A model generated the notes under the pieces. It was given only the letters and a program-made list of their open reading frames with translations, was not told the origin of the DNA and ran no database searches. From the IMG/VR virus record IMGVR_UViG_3300020182_000099, positions 1-34,781 of that record: a DNA stretch of 34,781 nt. One strand, given 5' to 3'. Shown here piece after piece: positions 1 through 7,463 of the stretch. A program made the translations under genes and the position numbers. The stretch comes from a virus. How positions within the stretch are numbered: the first letter of the stretch is position 1; every line of letters starts with the position of its first letter.

Positions 1-2
1 CC

Positions 3-140
3 ATCGGCACAGGGGGCTTTATCGCTACCATCGAACTGGGGCATATTAACGAACTTCTAGGACTAGTCGTGGGTCTTGCTACTCTAGTCTATATGACTGC
101 ATCCGCAGTCAAGGTAATCAAGGAACTCAAGGATAAATAA
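3..140 (+). CDS. Partial small membrane protein, holin-like (3' end only)
   Basis: The open frame enters from the left edge and stops at TAA 138-140, so only the last 45 residues are visible. They contain one hydrophobic helix of about 20 residues (LLGLVVGLATLVYMT) followed by a basic tail ending KVIKELKDK. A single membrane helix with a charged C-terminus is usual for small phage holins and related lysis-accessory membrane proteins. The next gene, also membrane-bound, starts 4 nt downstream, which suggests a lysis-type pair. The N-terminus is missing, so topology and exact family cannot be assigned. Other small phage membrane proteins would look the same. Confidence 0.5.
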   Translation: MGTGGFIATIELGHINELLGLVVGLATLVYMTASAVKVIKELKDK

Positions 141-143
141 CCT

Positions 144-539
144 ATGACACCAGAACTGATAGCAATGCTAGGAGGCGGCGTAAGCGGCTTTGTAATGAAG
201 ATGATTGCGGCACAGGCCGACAATCAGGCTCGTCTCTTTGAGCGTATGATTGCTCGTCAGACTGTAGCGGATGAATCAGCGGATAAGGCAGCAGCTCGTG
301 GTGGTGTCTATATGCGTCGTGCTATTACTGCGGCAGTTATCTTTGCCATTGTAATAGCCCCATTTGTCTTTGCATTCACGGACATAGGTGTTAGTATCCA
401 ATCAGAATCCAAAGGCTTTCTAGGGCTATTCAAGCGTCTAGAATGGTCCACTGTACAGGGGTTTGTGATACTACCAGAGATCCGCCAAACAGCTTTAGCC
501 ATCGTAGGGTTCTACTTTGGTTCCTCCCAAGTCAAATAA
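144..539 (+). CDS. Holin-like membrane protein (GTA-holin 3TM-like)
   Basis: This 131-residue protein has a strong hydrophobic helix at about residues 59-79 (AITAAVIFAIVIAPFVFAF). A weaker one lies near 112-127 (QTALAIVGFYFG) and a short glycine-rich apolar stretch at 8-22. A charged amphipathic region at 25-55 lies between. The layout, with an ending like ILPEIR...GFYFG, resembles the GTA_holin_3TM type found in many marine phages; I recognise the pattern from memory only. Role inferred: membrane permeabilisation for release. It follows another membrane-protein gene by 4 nt. The lysozyme lies far away in the head operon. No clear Shine-Dalgarno precedes the ATG. Confidence 0.6.
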   Translation: MTPELIAMLGGGVSGFVMKMIAAQADNQARLFERMIARQTVADESADKAAARGGVYMRRAITAAVIFAIVIAPFVFAFTDIGVSIQSESKGFLGLFKRLEWSTVQGFVILPEIRQTALAIVGFYFGSSQVK

Positions 540-550
540 CCAATAATATT

Positions 551-622
551 ATGTACGGAAGAAAAACAAAAAATGCTGGCAAAGGATCCTGTGGTGAACG
601 TGGGGGAAAGAAGGGCAAGTAG
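551..622 (+). CDS. Very small basic Gly/Lys-rich peptide (23 aa)
   Basis: This frame encodes 23 residues, beginning MYGRKTKNAG and ending GGKKGK. It is rich in Lys, Arg and Gly, with a single Cys. Its stop (TAG) shares its final G with the GTG start of the next gene. That tight coupling is the main reason to consider it real. Tiny Gly/Lys-rich peptides occur next to structural genes in many aquatic phage genomes; their function is unknown. It could instead be untranslated spacer. Confidence 0.4.
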   Translation: MYGRKTKNAGKGSCGERGGKKGK

Positions 623-867
623 TGCCTGACAAATCCAAGATGAAGTGCAACGTACCCCGCCGTGAAGTACAAGGCGGGAAGAAGTTCGTCGTGAAAGCCT
701 GCCAGGGTGGGACGGAAAAACTCGTACGATTCGGGGATGCTAATATGAGCATCAAGAAGGATCAACCAAAACGGAAGAAAAGCTACTGCGCTCGCAGTGG
801 TGGGATCAAAGGTAAGACAAACAAACTCTCAGCTAACTATTGGAGCCGTAAGGCTTGGGACTGCTAA
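622..867 (+). CDS. Small basic Cys-containing protein (DUF6321-like)
   Basis: This 81-residue, strongly basic protein has the pattern KLVRFGDANMSIKK...KRKKSYCARSGG...YWSRKAW. I recognise this as the conserved signature of a small phage protein of unknown function (DUF6321-like: KLVRFGDpnM.IKK....KSFRARH...YWSCKAW). Three cysteines and many Lys/Arg suggest a nucleic-acid-binding or metal-binding mini-domain, but this is inference. The GTG start overlaps the preceding stop by one base. Its own stop forms TAATG with the next start, so it sits in a translationally coupled virion-gene run. No enzyme motif is visible. Confidence 0.6.
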   Translation: MPDKSKMKCNVPRREVQGGKKFVVKACQGGTEKLVRFGDANMSIKKDQPKRKKSYCARSGGIKGKTNKLSANYWSRKAWDC

Positions 868-1466
868 TGGCTATATCAACAAACTACCACAACGGAACAC
901 CCTGCTTTGTAGTGAGCGGGGTGACTTCGTATGAACTACCCAAGTGTGAATCCTCTGAGCCACGATATATTCGCAGCATCGGACCGGATATACTGGTTGT
1001 GTCCGCCAAGGCTGGACAGACCATCAATGGCTCCGCCTCCGTAAGCCTTTCTCCAAATGACTGTATGCTGATTAACCCAATCAAAAATGACTGGGTGGTT
1101 ATAATGCAACCAACGGATACACTCGCAGTTAATCAGATTGGATACACTAGCGGTTCCGGTGGATCAGTACAGCAGCTAGTTAGTTCAAATGCTACAGTTA
1201 CTCTGAATAAACCCTGTGGGAAAATTACTATGTTCCCGCACGATTTTACCAATAATGACATTCAGGCATTCACAATGATTAATAGTTTCATTGGAATCAA
1301 TGATGTTGTTATTACCAGTTTACGTACAGGAGATGCCAAGCTGTACAGCCAAGTTACCATTACACAGGATGGCTCCTGTCAGCTTACTGTAGGCGATGCC
1401 CACAACCAGTCCACGGGTGTAGTTACTGTCGAGTTAAATTTTGCAATTATAAAAGGAGATAGCTAA
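867..1466 (+). CDS. Putative virion beta-rich protein (decoration or fibre-head-like)
   Basis: I choose the ATG at 867 (MAISTNYHNG), which forms TAATG with the preceding stop; an in-frame ATG lies 12 nt upstream. The 199 residues are rich in Thr, Ser, Val and Asn, with no charged clusters or membrane segment. The C-terminal ~90 residues follow a pattern of alternating short beta strands (VTLNKPCGKITM..., FTMINSFIGINDVVITS..., LTVGDAH..., VELNFAIIKGD). I associate this pattern with small beta-sandwich domains in virion appendage proteins of aquatic phages. The next gene, a very long repeat fibre-like protein, is joined by TAATG, consistent with a role at the fibre or adhesin. Exact role unknown. 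Confidence 0.5.
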   Translation: MAISTNYHNGTPCFVVSGVTSYELPKCESSEPRYIRSIGPDILVVSAKAGQTINGSASVSLSPNDCMLINPIKNDWVVIMQPTDTLAVNQIGYTSGSGGSVQQLVSSNATVTLNKPCGKITMFPHDFTNNDIQAFTMINSFIGINDVVITSLRTGDAKLYSQVTITQDGSCQLTVGDAHNQSTGVVTVELNFAIIKGDS

Positions 1467-4400
1467 TGTCAATTTCGCACCGCACCAATCGACTTAAACT
1501 CGCAGGTCAACCATCGGTTGAGCAATTGCAGAATGGCCGCTATCGGCTTACTGTAACTTGTTCTACGATAAATAGTCGTGAGGATTGGTACAGTGCAAAT
1601 AAAGATCGTATCTTCCCGGACTTCGGTAGTCTGCAATCAGCCGAGATGTCCATTGATGGGCTGGCTCCACGTGAAGGAGAAGCGTATACTGATATGCGGC
1701 TTACTAAGGTTGAGTCCGGTAACCGTTCAGGTATGGGTGCGGTAGGGGACTACAACGTAGAACTAACATATGAAACCCTTGGGTCTGCGTTCGTCCAAGT
1801 AAAGGATGACACTACTGACTACGAGTTAAATGGTCTTCGCCGTGTTACACGTACGAGCATCGCCGAGGCTGGAACTGATTACACTAAGACGGTAGGTACT
1901 TCCTTCATTGATCATCAGATCAACAATGAGACCGCTGTACGCTGCTACTTGGCTTCTTACTCAGTGGATGATACTGATAGCTTTAGGCAGGTACAGGAAG
2001 TCTATGTTGAAGCAGGAACACTATCGGAGACACTGGACAATGTGGGCTCACAGAAGGCCAAGGTCATTGAGACCATAGGTGCTGACCCCGTTACGCCCGA
2101 TGGGTACTTACTGGCTAGCAAGAAAGAGAGTGACTTTGAGGGATTCCAGACAAATCAATTTACTTTCCTTAAGCCATCCATCTTATCCAGAAACATCGAT
2201 ACTCGAAATCAGGGTAACCTTAAAATTGAAACAGTTGAATCCTTTGACTTAGATCCAACCAGCACTATTAACGGTGTATTAATATCAGAGAAGGTCAGCG
2301 ATGTAGAGGGCATACCGACAAATCAGAACGTATACGCTGAAGGATCTGGTGAAGTGTCACGCACCATTGAAACACGTAATAATGGTGCACTTACGATTAC
2401 TACAGTTGAATCACTTGGTGAGGCTGGTAATGCGGATGGCATAGAAATTGAAGAAACTACCCGTGAACAAGATGGATACACTTTATTTCGCAATATTTTT
2501 GCAGATGGTGACGGAGAAGTGTCTCGTACTACTGAAAAACGAAACCAAGGCAAGCTTACTGTAACTACAGTTGAGGCCTTGGGTAGTGCAGGTACTGCAA
2601 CAGGTGTAGAGATAGAAGCTACGACTCGTGAACAGGACGGTTACACTTTATTTCGTAATGTATTCGCCAATGGCACTGGCGAGGTTTCTCGTACTGTAGA
2701 AACCAGAAATCAAGGTAAACTTACTATTACTACGGTGGAAGCGTTGGGTTCCGCTGGTAGTGCTATAGGAGTTGAAATAGAATCAACAACAAGGGAGCAA
2801 GATGGATATACCCTTTTCCGTAATGTATTCGCTGATGGACAAGGTGAAGTGTCACGTACTGTAGAAAAACGAATAGAAAATGTACTAACAATCACGACAG
2901 TTGAAGCACTTGGCAGTGCTGGTTCCGCAACGGGTATTGAAATTGAGGCTACAACAAGAGAACAAGATGGTTATACCTTGTTTCGCAATGTATTCGCCGA
3001 TGGTAAGGGGGAGATATCTCGCAGTGAAGATAATGTGGGCAGTCAACTTGCTATTACAACAGAAGTATTTAATCCAGAGAGTGACCCGATAGAAGATGGT
3101 TATTCTATAGCACGTATTGAGTTTTCTAATGTAAGCGGTATTCCTACTAAACGGTTCACCTTCCTAAAGAATGACGTAGAGCTATCTCGATCAGAGGACA
3201 AGGTTGGTAGCCAGCTAGCAATTGTCACTGAAGTATTTAATCCAGAGAGTGACCCTCAGGAGGATGGTTATTCTTTGGCACGCATCGAGGTGTCAGACGT
3301 AGATGGTATTCCGACTAAGCGTTACACCTTCCTTAAGGATGACGTAGAGCTTGCCAGAAGTGAAGACTTAGTAGGTAGTCAAAAGGCTATTGTTACAGAG
3401 GTATTTAAACCCGAAGCAGACCCTCAGGAGGATGGCTACTCTGTAGCACGTACCGAAGTGTCAGACGTAGATGGCATTCCAACGAAGCGATTTACATTCC
3501 TAAAGGATAACGTAAAGCTTAGTGAGACAGAAGACAGAGTTGGTAGTCAGCTAGCTAAGGTTGAAGAGTGGTTTAATCCAACGGATGATCCAGTAATTGA
3601 CTTATACGTTATTGCTAATATACAGGTGTCTGATTTTGGTGGGATACCCACTAAGCGTTTCACCTTCTTAAAGGAAAATGTAGAACTGTCCCGCAATGAA
3701 GATCTTGTAGGGTCACAGTTATCTATTACTACTGAAGTATTTAAACCCGAATCTGATCCTGAGGAGCCCGATTACTCTGTGGCTCGCAAAGAAGAGTCTG
3801 ATGTAGAAGGAATACCAACAAAACGGTTTACGCTCCTGAAAAACGATGCAGAGCTATCAAGGAGTAAAGACTTATTGGGCAGTCAACTTGCTATTGTTAC
3901 GGAAGTATTTAATCCAGAAATTGACCCGACAGAAGATAATTATTCATTAGCACGCACTGACATATCCGATGTAGATGGCATTCCTACGAAGCGTTATACA
4001 TTCCTAAAGGATAATGTCGAAATATCTCGCAGTGAAGACAAGGTAGGTAGCCAGCTAGCTATTACCACTGAAGTATTCAACCCAGAAGCAGACCCAGAGG
4101 AGTCGGGTTATTCTGTTGCACGTATTGAAGAGTCGGACGTAGAGGGTATACCTACTAAGCGTTTCACCCTCTTAAAGGACAATGCGGAGCTATCTCGAAG
4201 CGAGGATCTTGTGGGTAGTCAACTTGCTATTGTTACGGAGATATTTAAGCCAGAAGCAGATCCAGAGGAACCAGATTACTCTGTAGCACGTATTGAATTC
4301 TCAGACGTTGACGGAATACCAACAAAGAGGTTTACCTTACTTAAGGATAACGTAGAGCTGTCCCGCAGTGAAGACAAGGTAGGGTCACAGTTAGCTATCA

Positions 4401-5461
4401 CGACAGAAGTATTCAACCCAGAAGTAGACCCAGAGGAACCAGATTACATTATAGCACGCAAAGAAGAGTCGGATGTAGATGGCATTCCTACCAAGAGGTT
4501 CACTTTCCTTAAGGAAGATGTCGAGTTGTTTCACACCGAGGACATTGAGGGAGGGTTAAATGAAATAGTGGAAGAATGGTTCAAGCCAACTGAAAGAGAG
4601 GATAAACCAGAATACGTTTTAATTGAAAAAACACAAAGCGACTTAGGCGGCATACCCACAGAAAGATATACCTTCTGGAAGGAAAAGGGGCTCATCGATG
4701 AATCCTACGTTAATGAATCCGAGGGAGTTATACGAACAACTCAAGTATTTTTCAGCGAAGTTGACGATGATCTCGTAAAGGGTCCAATTGTGTCCAAGGA
4801 TACTAAAAACATAGACGGCATTCCTACCATTACAGTCACAACGCTTCAGGGGGCAAATGGAATTAGCATAATTGAAGGTGGTGAGAGGTTAGCTAACAGC
4901 TACGATCAATTGGTTAGCTTTACATATCCAGGCATATTAGACATTGCAAATCAACCCACTGGGGGCTTTACTTCGTATTCGTGGAGATTATCAGCACCTG
5001 TTCAAAGTTTAGTTACGGCAACTACGTATGTTATTTTTCAAGATACTAATACAATTAGCAATTCAGATTTTACATACGGTAATGCGAGTGGTTTATGGAA
5101 TCCAACCGAATGGGCAAAGGGTCAGTCTTATGGTGTTGGTTACTCCTATAGGCCCTTTGCGGAAAGCAAGGGATTTAGGGGTTATCGTGCTGACGCAGAT
5201 GTCGTTCAAGTAACTGAAACCGTAGACAATCAGTTCCTCATTAACGGAAATTTACTATTTGAGGATACTACTGGTGGACTAAATGTTTATGGAGGACCAG
5301 AGGATCCAAACGGAAAAACATATGTTCTTGATGTAAAAATTACCCCAGCCTTTGTTGACATAGAGGGAGCTACTAGCTATAAAAAAGTTATTATAGTGGC
5401 AAATATTCCAGTACAGGAAAACACAGAACCTGCTCCTCCGACAGAGGAAGAGGTCCCTTAG
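1466..5461 (+). CDS. Giant repeat-built tail fibre-like protein
   Basis: The product is 1331 residues, largely made of two in-register repeat arrays. The N-terminal ~200 residues are non-repetitive and likely the attachment domain. Next come four units of 55 residues (REQDGYTLFRN...GEVSRT...), whose key Arg codons start at 2462, 2627, 2792 and 2957. Then about nine to ten units of 56 residues (GIPTKRFTFLK...VGSQ...) start every 168 nt from 3137 to 4649. The C-terminal ~240 residues are unique and could be the receptor-binding tip. The protein is acidic and Thr/Glu/Val-rich, as expected for extended beta-structured fibres. A Shine-Dalgarno (AAGGAG) lies 10 nt before the ATG. Host recognition is inferred from size, repeats and position. 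No reverse transcriptase is nearby, so this is not a diversity-generating retroelement target. Confidence 0.7.
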   Translation: MSISHRTNRLKLAGQPSVEQLQNGRYRLTVTCSTINSREDWYSANKDRIFPDFGSLQSAEMSIDGLAPREGEAYTDMRLTKVESGNRSGMGAVGDYNVELTYETLGSAFVQVKDDTTDYELNGLRRVTRTSIAEAGTDYTKTVGTSFIDHQINNETAVRCYLASYSVDDTDSFRQVQEVYVEAGTLSETLDNVGSQKAKVIETIGADPVTPDGYLLASKKESDFEGFQTNQFTFLKPSILSRNIDTRNQGNLKIETVESFDLDPTSTINGVLISEKVSDVEGIPTNQNVYAEGSGEVSRTIETRNNGALTITTVESLGEAGNADGIEIEETTREQDGYTLFRNIFADGDGEVSRTTEKRNQGKLTVTTVEALGSAGTATGVEIEATTREQDGYTLFRNVFANGTGEVSRTVETRNQGKLTITTVEALGSAGSAIGVEIESTTREQDGYTLFRNVFADGQGEVSRTVEKRIENVLTITTVEALGSAGSATGIEIEATTREQDGYTLFRNVFADGKGEISRSEDNVGSQLAITTEVFNPESDPIEDGYSIARIEFSNVSGIPTKRFTFLKNDVELSRSEDKVGSQLAIVTEVFNPESDPQEDGYSLARIEVSDVDGIPTKRYTFLKDDVELARSEDLVGSQKAIVTEVFKPEADPQEDGYSVARTEVSDVDGIPTKRFTFLKDNVKLSETEDRVGSQLAKVEEWFNPTDDPVIDLYVIANIQVSDFGGIPTKRFTFLKENVELSRNEDLVGSQLSITTEVFKPESDPEEPDYSVARKEESDVEGIPTKRFTLLKNDAELSRSKDLLGSQLAIVTEVFNPEIDPTEDNYSLARTDISDVDGIPTKRYTFLKDNVEISRSEDKVGSQLAITTEVFNPEADPEESGYSVARIEESDVEGIPTKRFTLLKDNAELSRSEDLVGSQLAIVTEIFKPEADPEEPDYSVARIEFSDVDGIPTKRFTLLKDNVELSRSEDKVGSQLAITTEVFNPEVDPEEPDYIIARKEESDVDGIPTKRFTFLKEDVELFHTEDIEGGLNEIVEEWFKPTEREDKPEYVLIEKTQSDLGGIPTERYTFWKEKGLIDESYVNESEGVIRTTQVFFSEVDDDLVKGPIVSKDTKNIDGIPTITVTTLQGANGISIIEGGERLANSYDQLVSFTYPGILDIANQPTGGFTSYSWRLSAPVQSLVTATTYVIFQDTNTISNSDFTYGNASGLWNPTEWAKGQSYGVGYSYRPFAESKGFRGYRADADVVQVTETVDNQFLINGNLLFEDTTGGLNVYGGPEDPNGKTYVLDVKITPAFVDIEGATSYKKVIIVANIPVQENTEPAPPTEEEVP
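2462..3010 (+). repeat. Tandem 165-nt coding repeats (55-aa units) in the fibre gene
   Basis: Codons for the REQDGYTLFRN segment recur at 2462, 2627, 2792 and 2957, exactly 165 nt apart, with substitutions but no indels. A more diverged unit precedes them near 2297. The array then switches to the 168-nt family. Confidence 0.85.
3137..4690 (+). repeat. Tandem 168-nt coding repeats (56-aa units) in the fibre gene
   Basis: The GIPT segment begins at 3137, 3305, 3473, 3641, 3809, 3977, 4145, 4313, 4481 and 4649, every 168 nt without a single indel. Units differ at many codons, often synonymously, so this is an old array with strict length selection rather than a fresh duplication. Confidence 0.9.
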
Positions 5462-5486
5462 CCACGTGCCTAGGAAGTAAAATCAT

Positions 5487-5888
5487 ATGCCATCATTTGA
5501 AGAAAATAAAATTAACAACGCTGACTCCAAATCAAACGTTGGAGCTGCTAAATTAATTCGCGATAGGTCCAAGGCTATCAAGGCCGAAAGGAAGGCTAGG
5601 ATTGATAGAGCCCAATCCCTAAATGCTGGCACAAAGGTTATTCGTGAAATTAAATCCGAATACTCCAGAAATAATAGCGGAATATATGACTTGAGCACCA
5701 CTGGGTCTGAAAGGCAAAACCTAGATGGTCAAAACGACACCATACAGGACAACAGTGTTGACAATGCTTTTGATAAATCTGGTGGTGGTGGTGGTGGTGG
5801 TGGTGAATTGCCGCCAACAATTGATATTTTAGTTTGCAATAGTGGAACTGGAGTATCCGAAACGCTGACAATTTATTACCAAGAATAA
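5487..5888 (+). CDS. Hypothetical protein with polyglycine hinge
   Basis: This 133-residue protein has a basic, helical N-terminal half (KLIRDRSKAIKAERKARIDRAQS). An Asn/Asp-rich linker follows, then a run of eight to nine glycines at about residue 99. The C-terminus is short and apolar (TIDILVCNSGTGVSETLTIYYQE). The glycine run looks like a flexible hinge between a docking helix and a small beta domain, which would suit a virion appendage. It lies between the fibre-like gene and a Cys-rich protein, on the same strand. AGGAAG upstream of the ATG at 5487 is a plausible ribosome binding site. I do not recognise the family. Confidence 0.6.
   Translation: MPSFEENKINNADSKSNVGAAKLIRDRSKAIKAERKARIDRAQSLNAGTKVIREIKSEYSRNNSGIYDLSTTGSERQNLDGQNDTIQDNSVDNAFDKSGGGGGGGGELPPTIDILVCNSGTGVSETLTIYYQE
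5781..5804 (+). repeat. GGT trinucleotide run (8 copies)
   Basis: Eight uninterrupted GGT triplets encode the polyglycine hinge. Copy-number slippage here would change linker length without breaking the frame. Confidence 0.9.
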
Positions 5889-5896
5889 TAATAGTA

Positions 5897-7204
5897 ATGC
5901 CTTATCCAGATAATCAATTGCGATGGCTAAACACTTGTTGCCCAGACTGGGAAGGTGGATTCTCGATGAACCCCTGCTGTCCCGTCAGCGTCAGTGCGTG
6001 TGTAAGTCTAAGCAAGGTTGCCGATCTCTGCGGGGTAATTGATCCAGATGATGATCCAGATGTAAAGTGGCCAACAGTTTACAAAAATACAGTCACGGAT
6101 GCTTCTACAGCTTCGCAGGAAAATACTGCATTGACTGAATACGAAAGAGATACCACGACTGGTGATTGCTCGGCCACTGTATGCCTCGGCCCCATCTATT
6201 TTGATGACGAAGGAATAGGCTACACTGGCAAAACGACTACCACCACTACAGTTGGCAGTGAAAACGAAACCACGGGGGATTGCACTGAGGACCCCCTTGG
6301 CGTAATCATAACATCAGTCATCGATTACACCTCCAGTGACATTGTGGTAGCCCCAGACATTACCACCACCACCGCAAGTGTTTGCTCGCCACCAGAGGGA
6401 TCAGTATCATATTCTGGAAGCTTTGAGGGAAGCAAAGTTTTCAGTGAATGCGAATCTGAAGAAGTAACGACTCAAACCTGTTCAGCCAGCAGAGATTCAT
6501 CTACGGGGGATTGGTCTGGCGAAGACGGCTCTGTATGGTGTCCCGTCCCAGAGTTTTGCTATACTTTTGGCCCATTTGCAAACGATGGATGTGCCAGCGA
6601 TGGGGTTCCTAGCGAAACTACTGTCACTACTGAATATGGTAACCCAGTTCCAATTTACTCCGATGCAGATACTGAATCAGCAGCTCTTTCAGCTGCCACC
6701 GAGACACAAGGGGCAAGTTGCACTTCTTCCAATTACAGGACAGGCCGCGACAGTCCTAACGACAAACTTGCAGTCAGCAAAACAACAGTAAAGCACGAAG
6801 CCGTCGTCACTGGACTGGTGATTGGTTTTTGTTATGAGGGTGTCATACCAATTGAACGGGCATTGATTAATTTTGATGAACAGGGCAATCGGATTTCGCC
6901 AGAGCCAGAGGATTGGTTGCCATTTTCGCTAACGGCAATCGATTTTTTTAAGGCAGAGGAAGTCTTCCAAACCTTCGGTCAAGGAACTTTAAATGTCTCC
7001 GATGGCGATTTCATTAACGAAAACTTTAGTTTAGATCCATACAGTTACCCGTCATACTTTCCAGTGGATCCAGAGACTGGCATCCTAATAGACCCAGATG
7101 CGCTGGTGCTGACTCCGTTCAGTGATTTGCCAACTTCTAAGTTATATGACTATCGTGTGCTGCCAGCTATAATGCGGAGAGTGGAGTGCGAAGAAGAAGA
7201 ATAA
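5897..7204 (+). CDS. Cysteine-rich putative virion protein
   Basis: The product is 435 residues with about 18 cysteines. Six fall in the first 50 residues, in CC and CxxxC-like spacing (LNTCCPDW, NPCCPVSVSACVS, ADLCGV). It is acidic and Thr/Ser/Asp-rich, with several TTTTT-type stretches in the middle. There is no signal peptide or membrane helix. Paired cysteines in an otherwise beta-like, Thr-rich protein fit a disulfide- or metal-stabilised virion appendage, but this is inference. It sits between other presumed virion genes. No Shine-Dalgarno precedes the ATG, which follows an A/T-rich run. Family not recognised. Confidence 0.6.
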   Translation: MPYPDNQLRWLNTCCPDWEGGFSMNPCCPVSVSACVSLSKVADLCGVIDPDDDPDVKWPTVYKNTVTDASTASQENTALTEYERDTTTGDCSATVCLGPIYFDDEGIGYTGKTTTTTTVGSENETTGDCTEDPLGVIITSVIDYTSSDIVVAPDITTTTASVCSPPEGSVSYSGSFEGSKVFSECESEEVTTQTCSASRDSSTGDWSGEDGSVWCPVPEFCYTFGPFANDGCASDGVPSETTVTTEYGNPVPIYSDADTESAALSAATETQGASCTSSNYRTGRDSPNDKLAVSKTTVKHEAVVTGLVIGFCYEGVIPIERALINFDEQGNRISPEPEDWLPFSLTAIDFFKAEEVFQTFGQGTLNVSDGDFINENFSLDPYSYPSYFPVDPETGILIDPDALVLTPFSDLPTSKLYDYRVLPAIMRRVECEEEE

Positions 7205-7206
7205 AT

Positions 7207-7440
7207 ATGAAATCATTACCACTCGGAAAAACAATTGTCATCAACCCCAACAGGGAACCAGATGCACCAGAGCCAATAGAGATTGTGAAGAAGAAAATAA
7301 CTGGCATTGGCGATGTCGTGCACAAGATTGCACAGCCCATAGCCAAGTCAATTGATTCGATTGCTGGAACCAATATCCAAGGATGCGGAGCCTGTCAGAA
7401 ACGCAAAGAATACCTTAACAAAAAATTTCCAATAACCTAA
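7207..7440 (+). CDS. Small protein with C-terminal GCGACQKRKEYLNKKF motif
   Basis: I use the ATG at 7207, just after the preceding stop, rather than an in-frame ATG at 7186 that would overlap the previous gene. The 77-residue product has a basic N-terminus (MKSLPLGKTIVINPNRE) and a hydrophobic-amphipathic middle (KIAQPIAKSIDSIAGTN). It ends with a compact GCGxCxKRxxxLNK motif that I have seen at the ends of other small phage proteins. The CxxC could bind metal or form a disulfide. GA-rich sequence before the ATG may act as ribosome binding site. Function unknown. Confidence 0.6.
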   Translation: MKSLPLGKTIVINPNREPDAPEPIEIVKKKITGIGDVVHKIAQPIAKSIDSIAGTNIQGCGACQKRKEYLNKKFPIT

Positions 7441-7448
7441 ACCCCTTA

Positions 7449-7457
7449 TGATACAAT
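7449..7457 (+). promoter_or_regulatory. Extended -10 promoter (TGATACAAT) predicting leaderless mRNA
   Basis: TG at 7449-7450, one spacer base, then TACAAT at 7452-7457. Six bases separate it from the ATG at 7464, so the expected +1 is the A of the start codon. No good -35 is seen, as is usual for extended -10 promoters. The same element recurs at 27865 and, as TGATATAAT, at 34234. Confidence 0.6.
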
Positions 7458-7463
7458 AGCGAT

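Noticed and set aside
2462-4690. Regular repeats considered as CRISPR or DGR-type variable repeats
   Set aside because: The repeats are contiguous coding units without spacers, and no Cas or reverse transcriptase gene is present.
5650-5871. Minus-strand ORF with a polyhistidine run
   Set aside because: Shadow of the GGT run in the real rightward gene.
7169-7174. TATAAT inside the end of the Cys-rich gene
   Set aside because: No TG extension, no -35, and it overlaps coding sequence; too weak to call.
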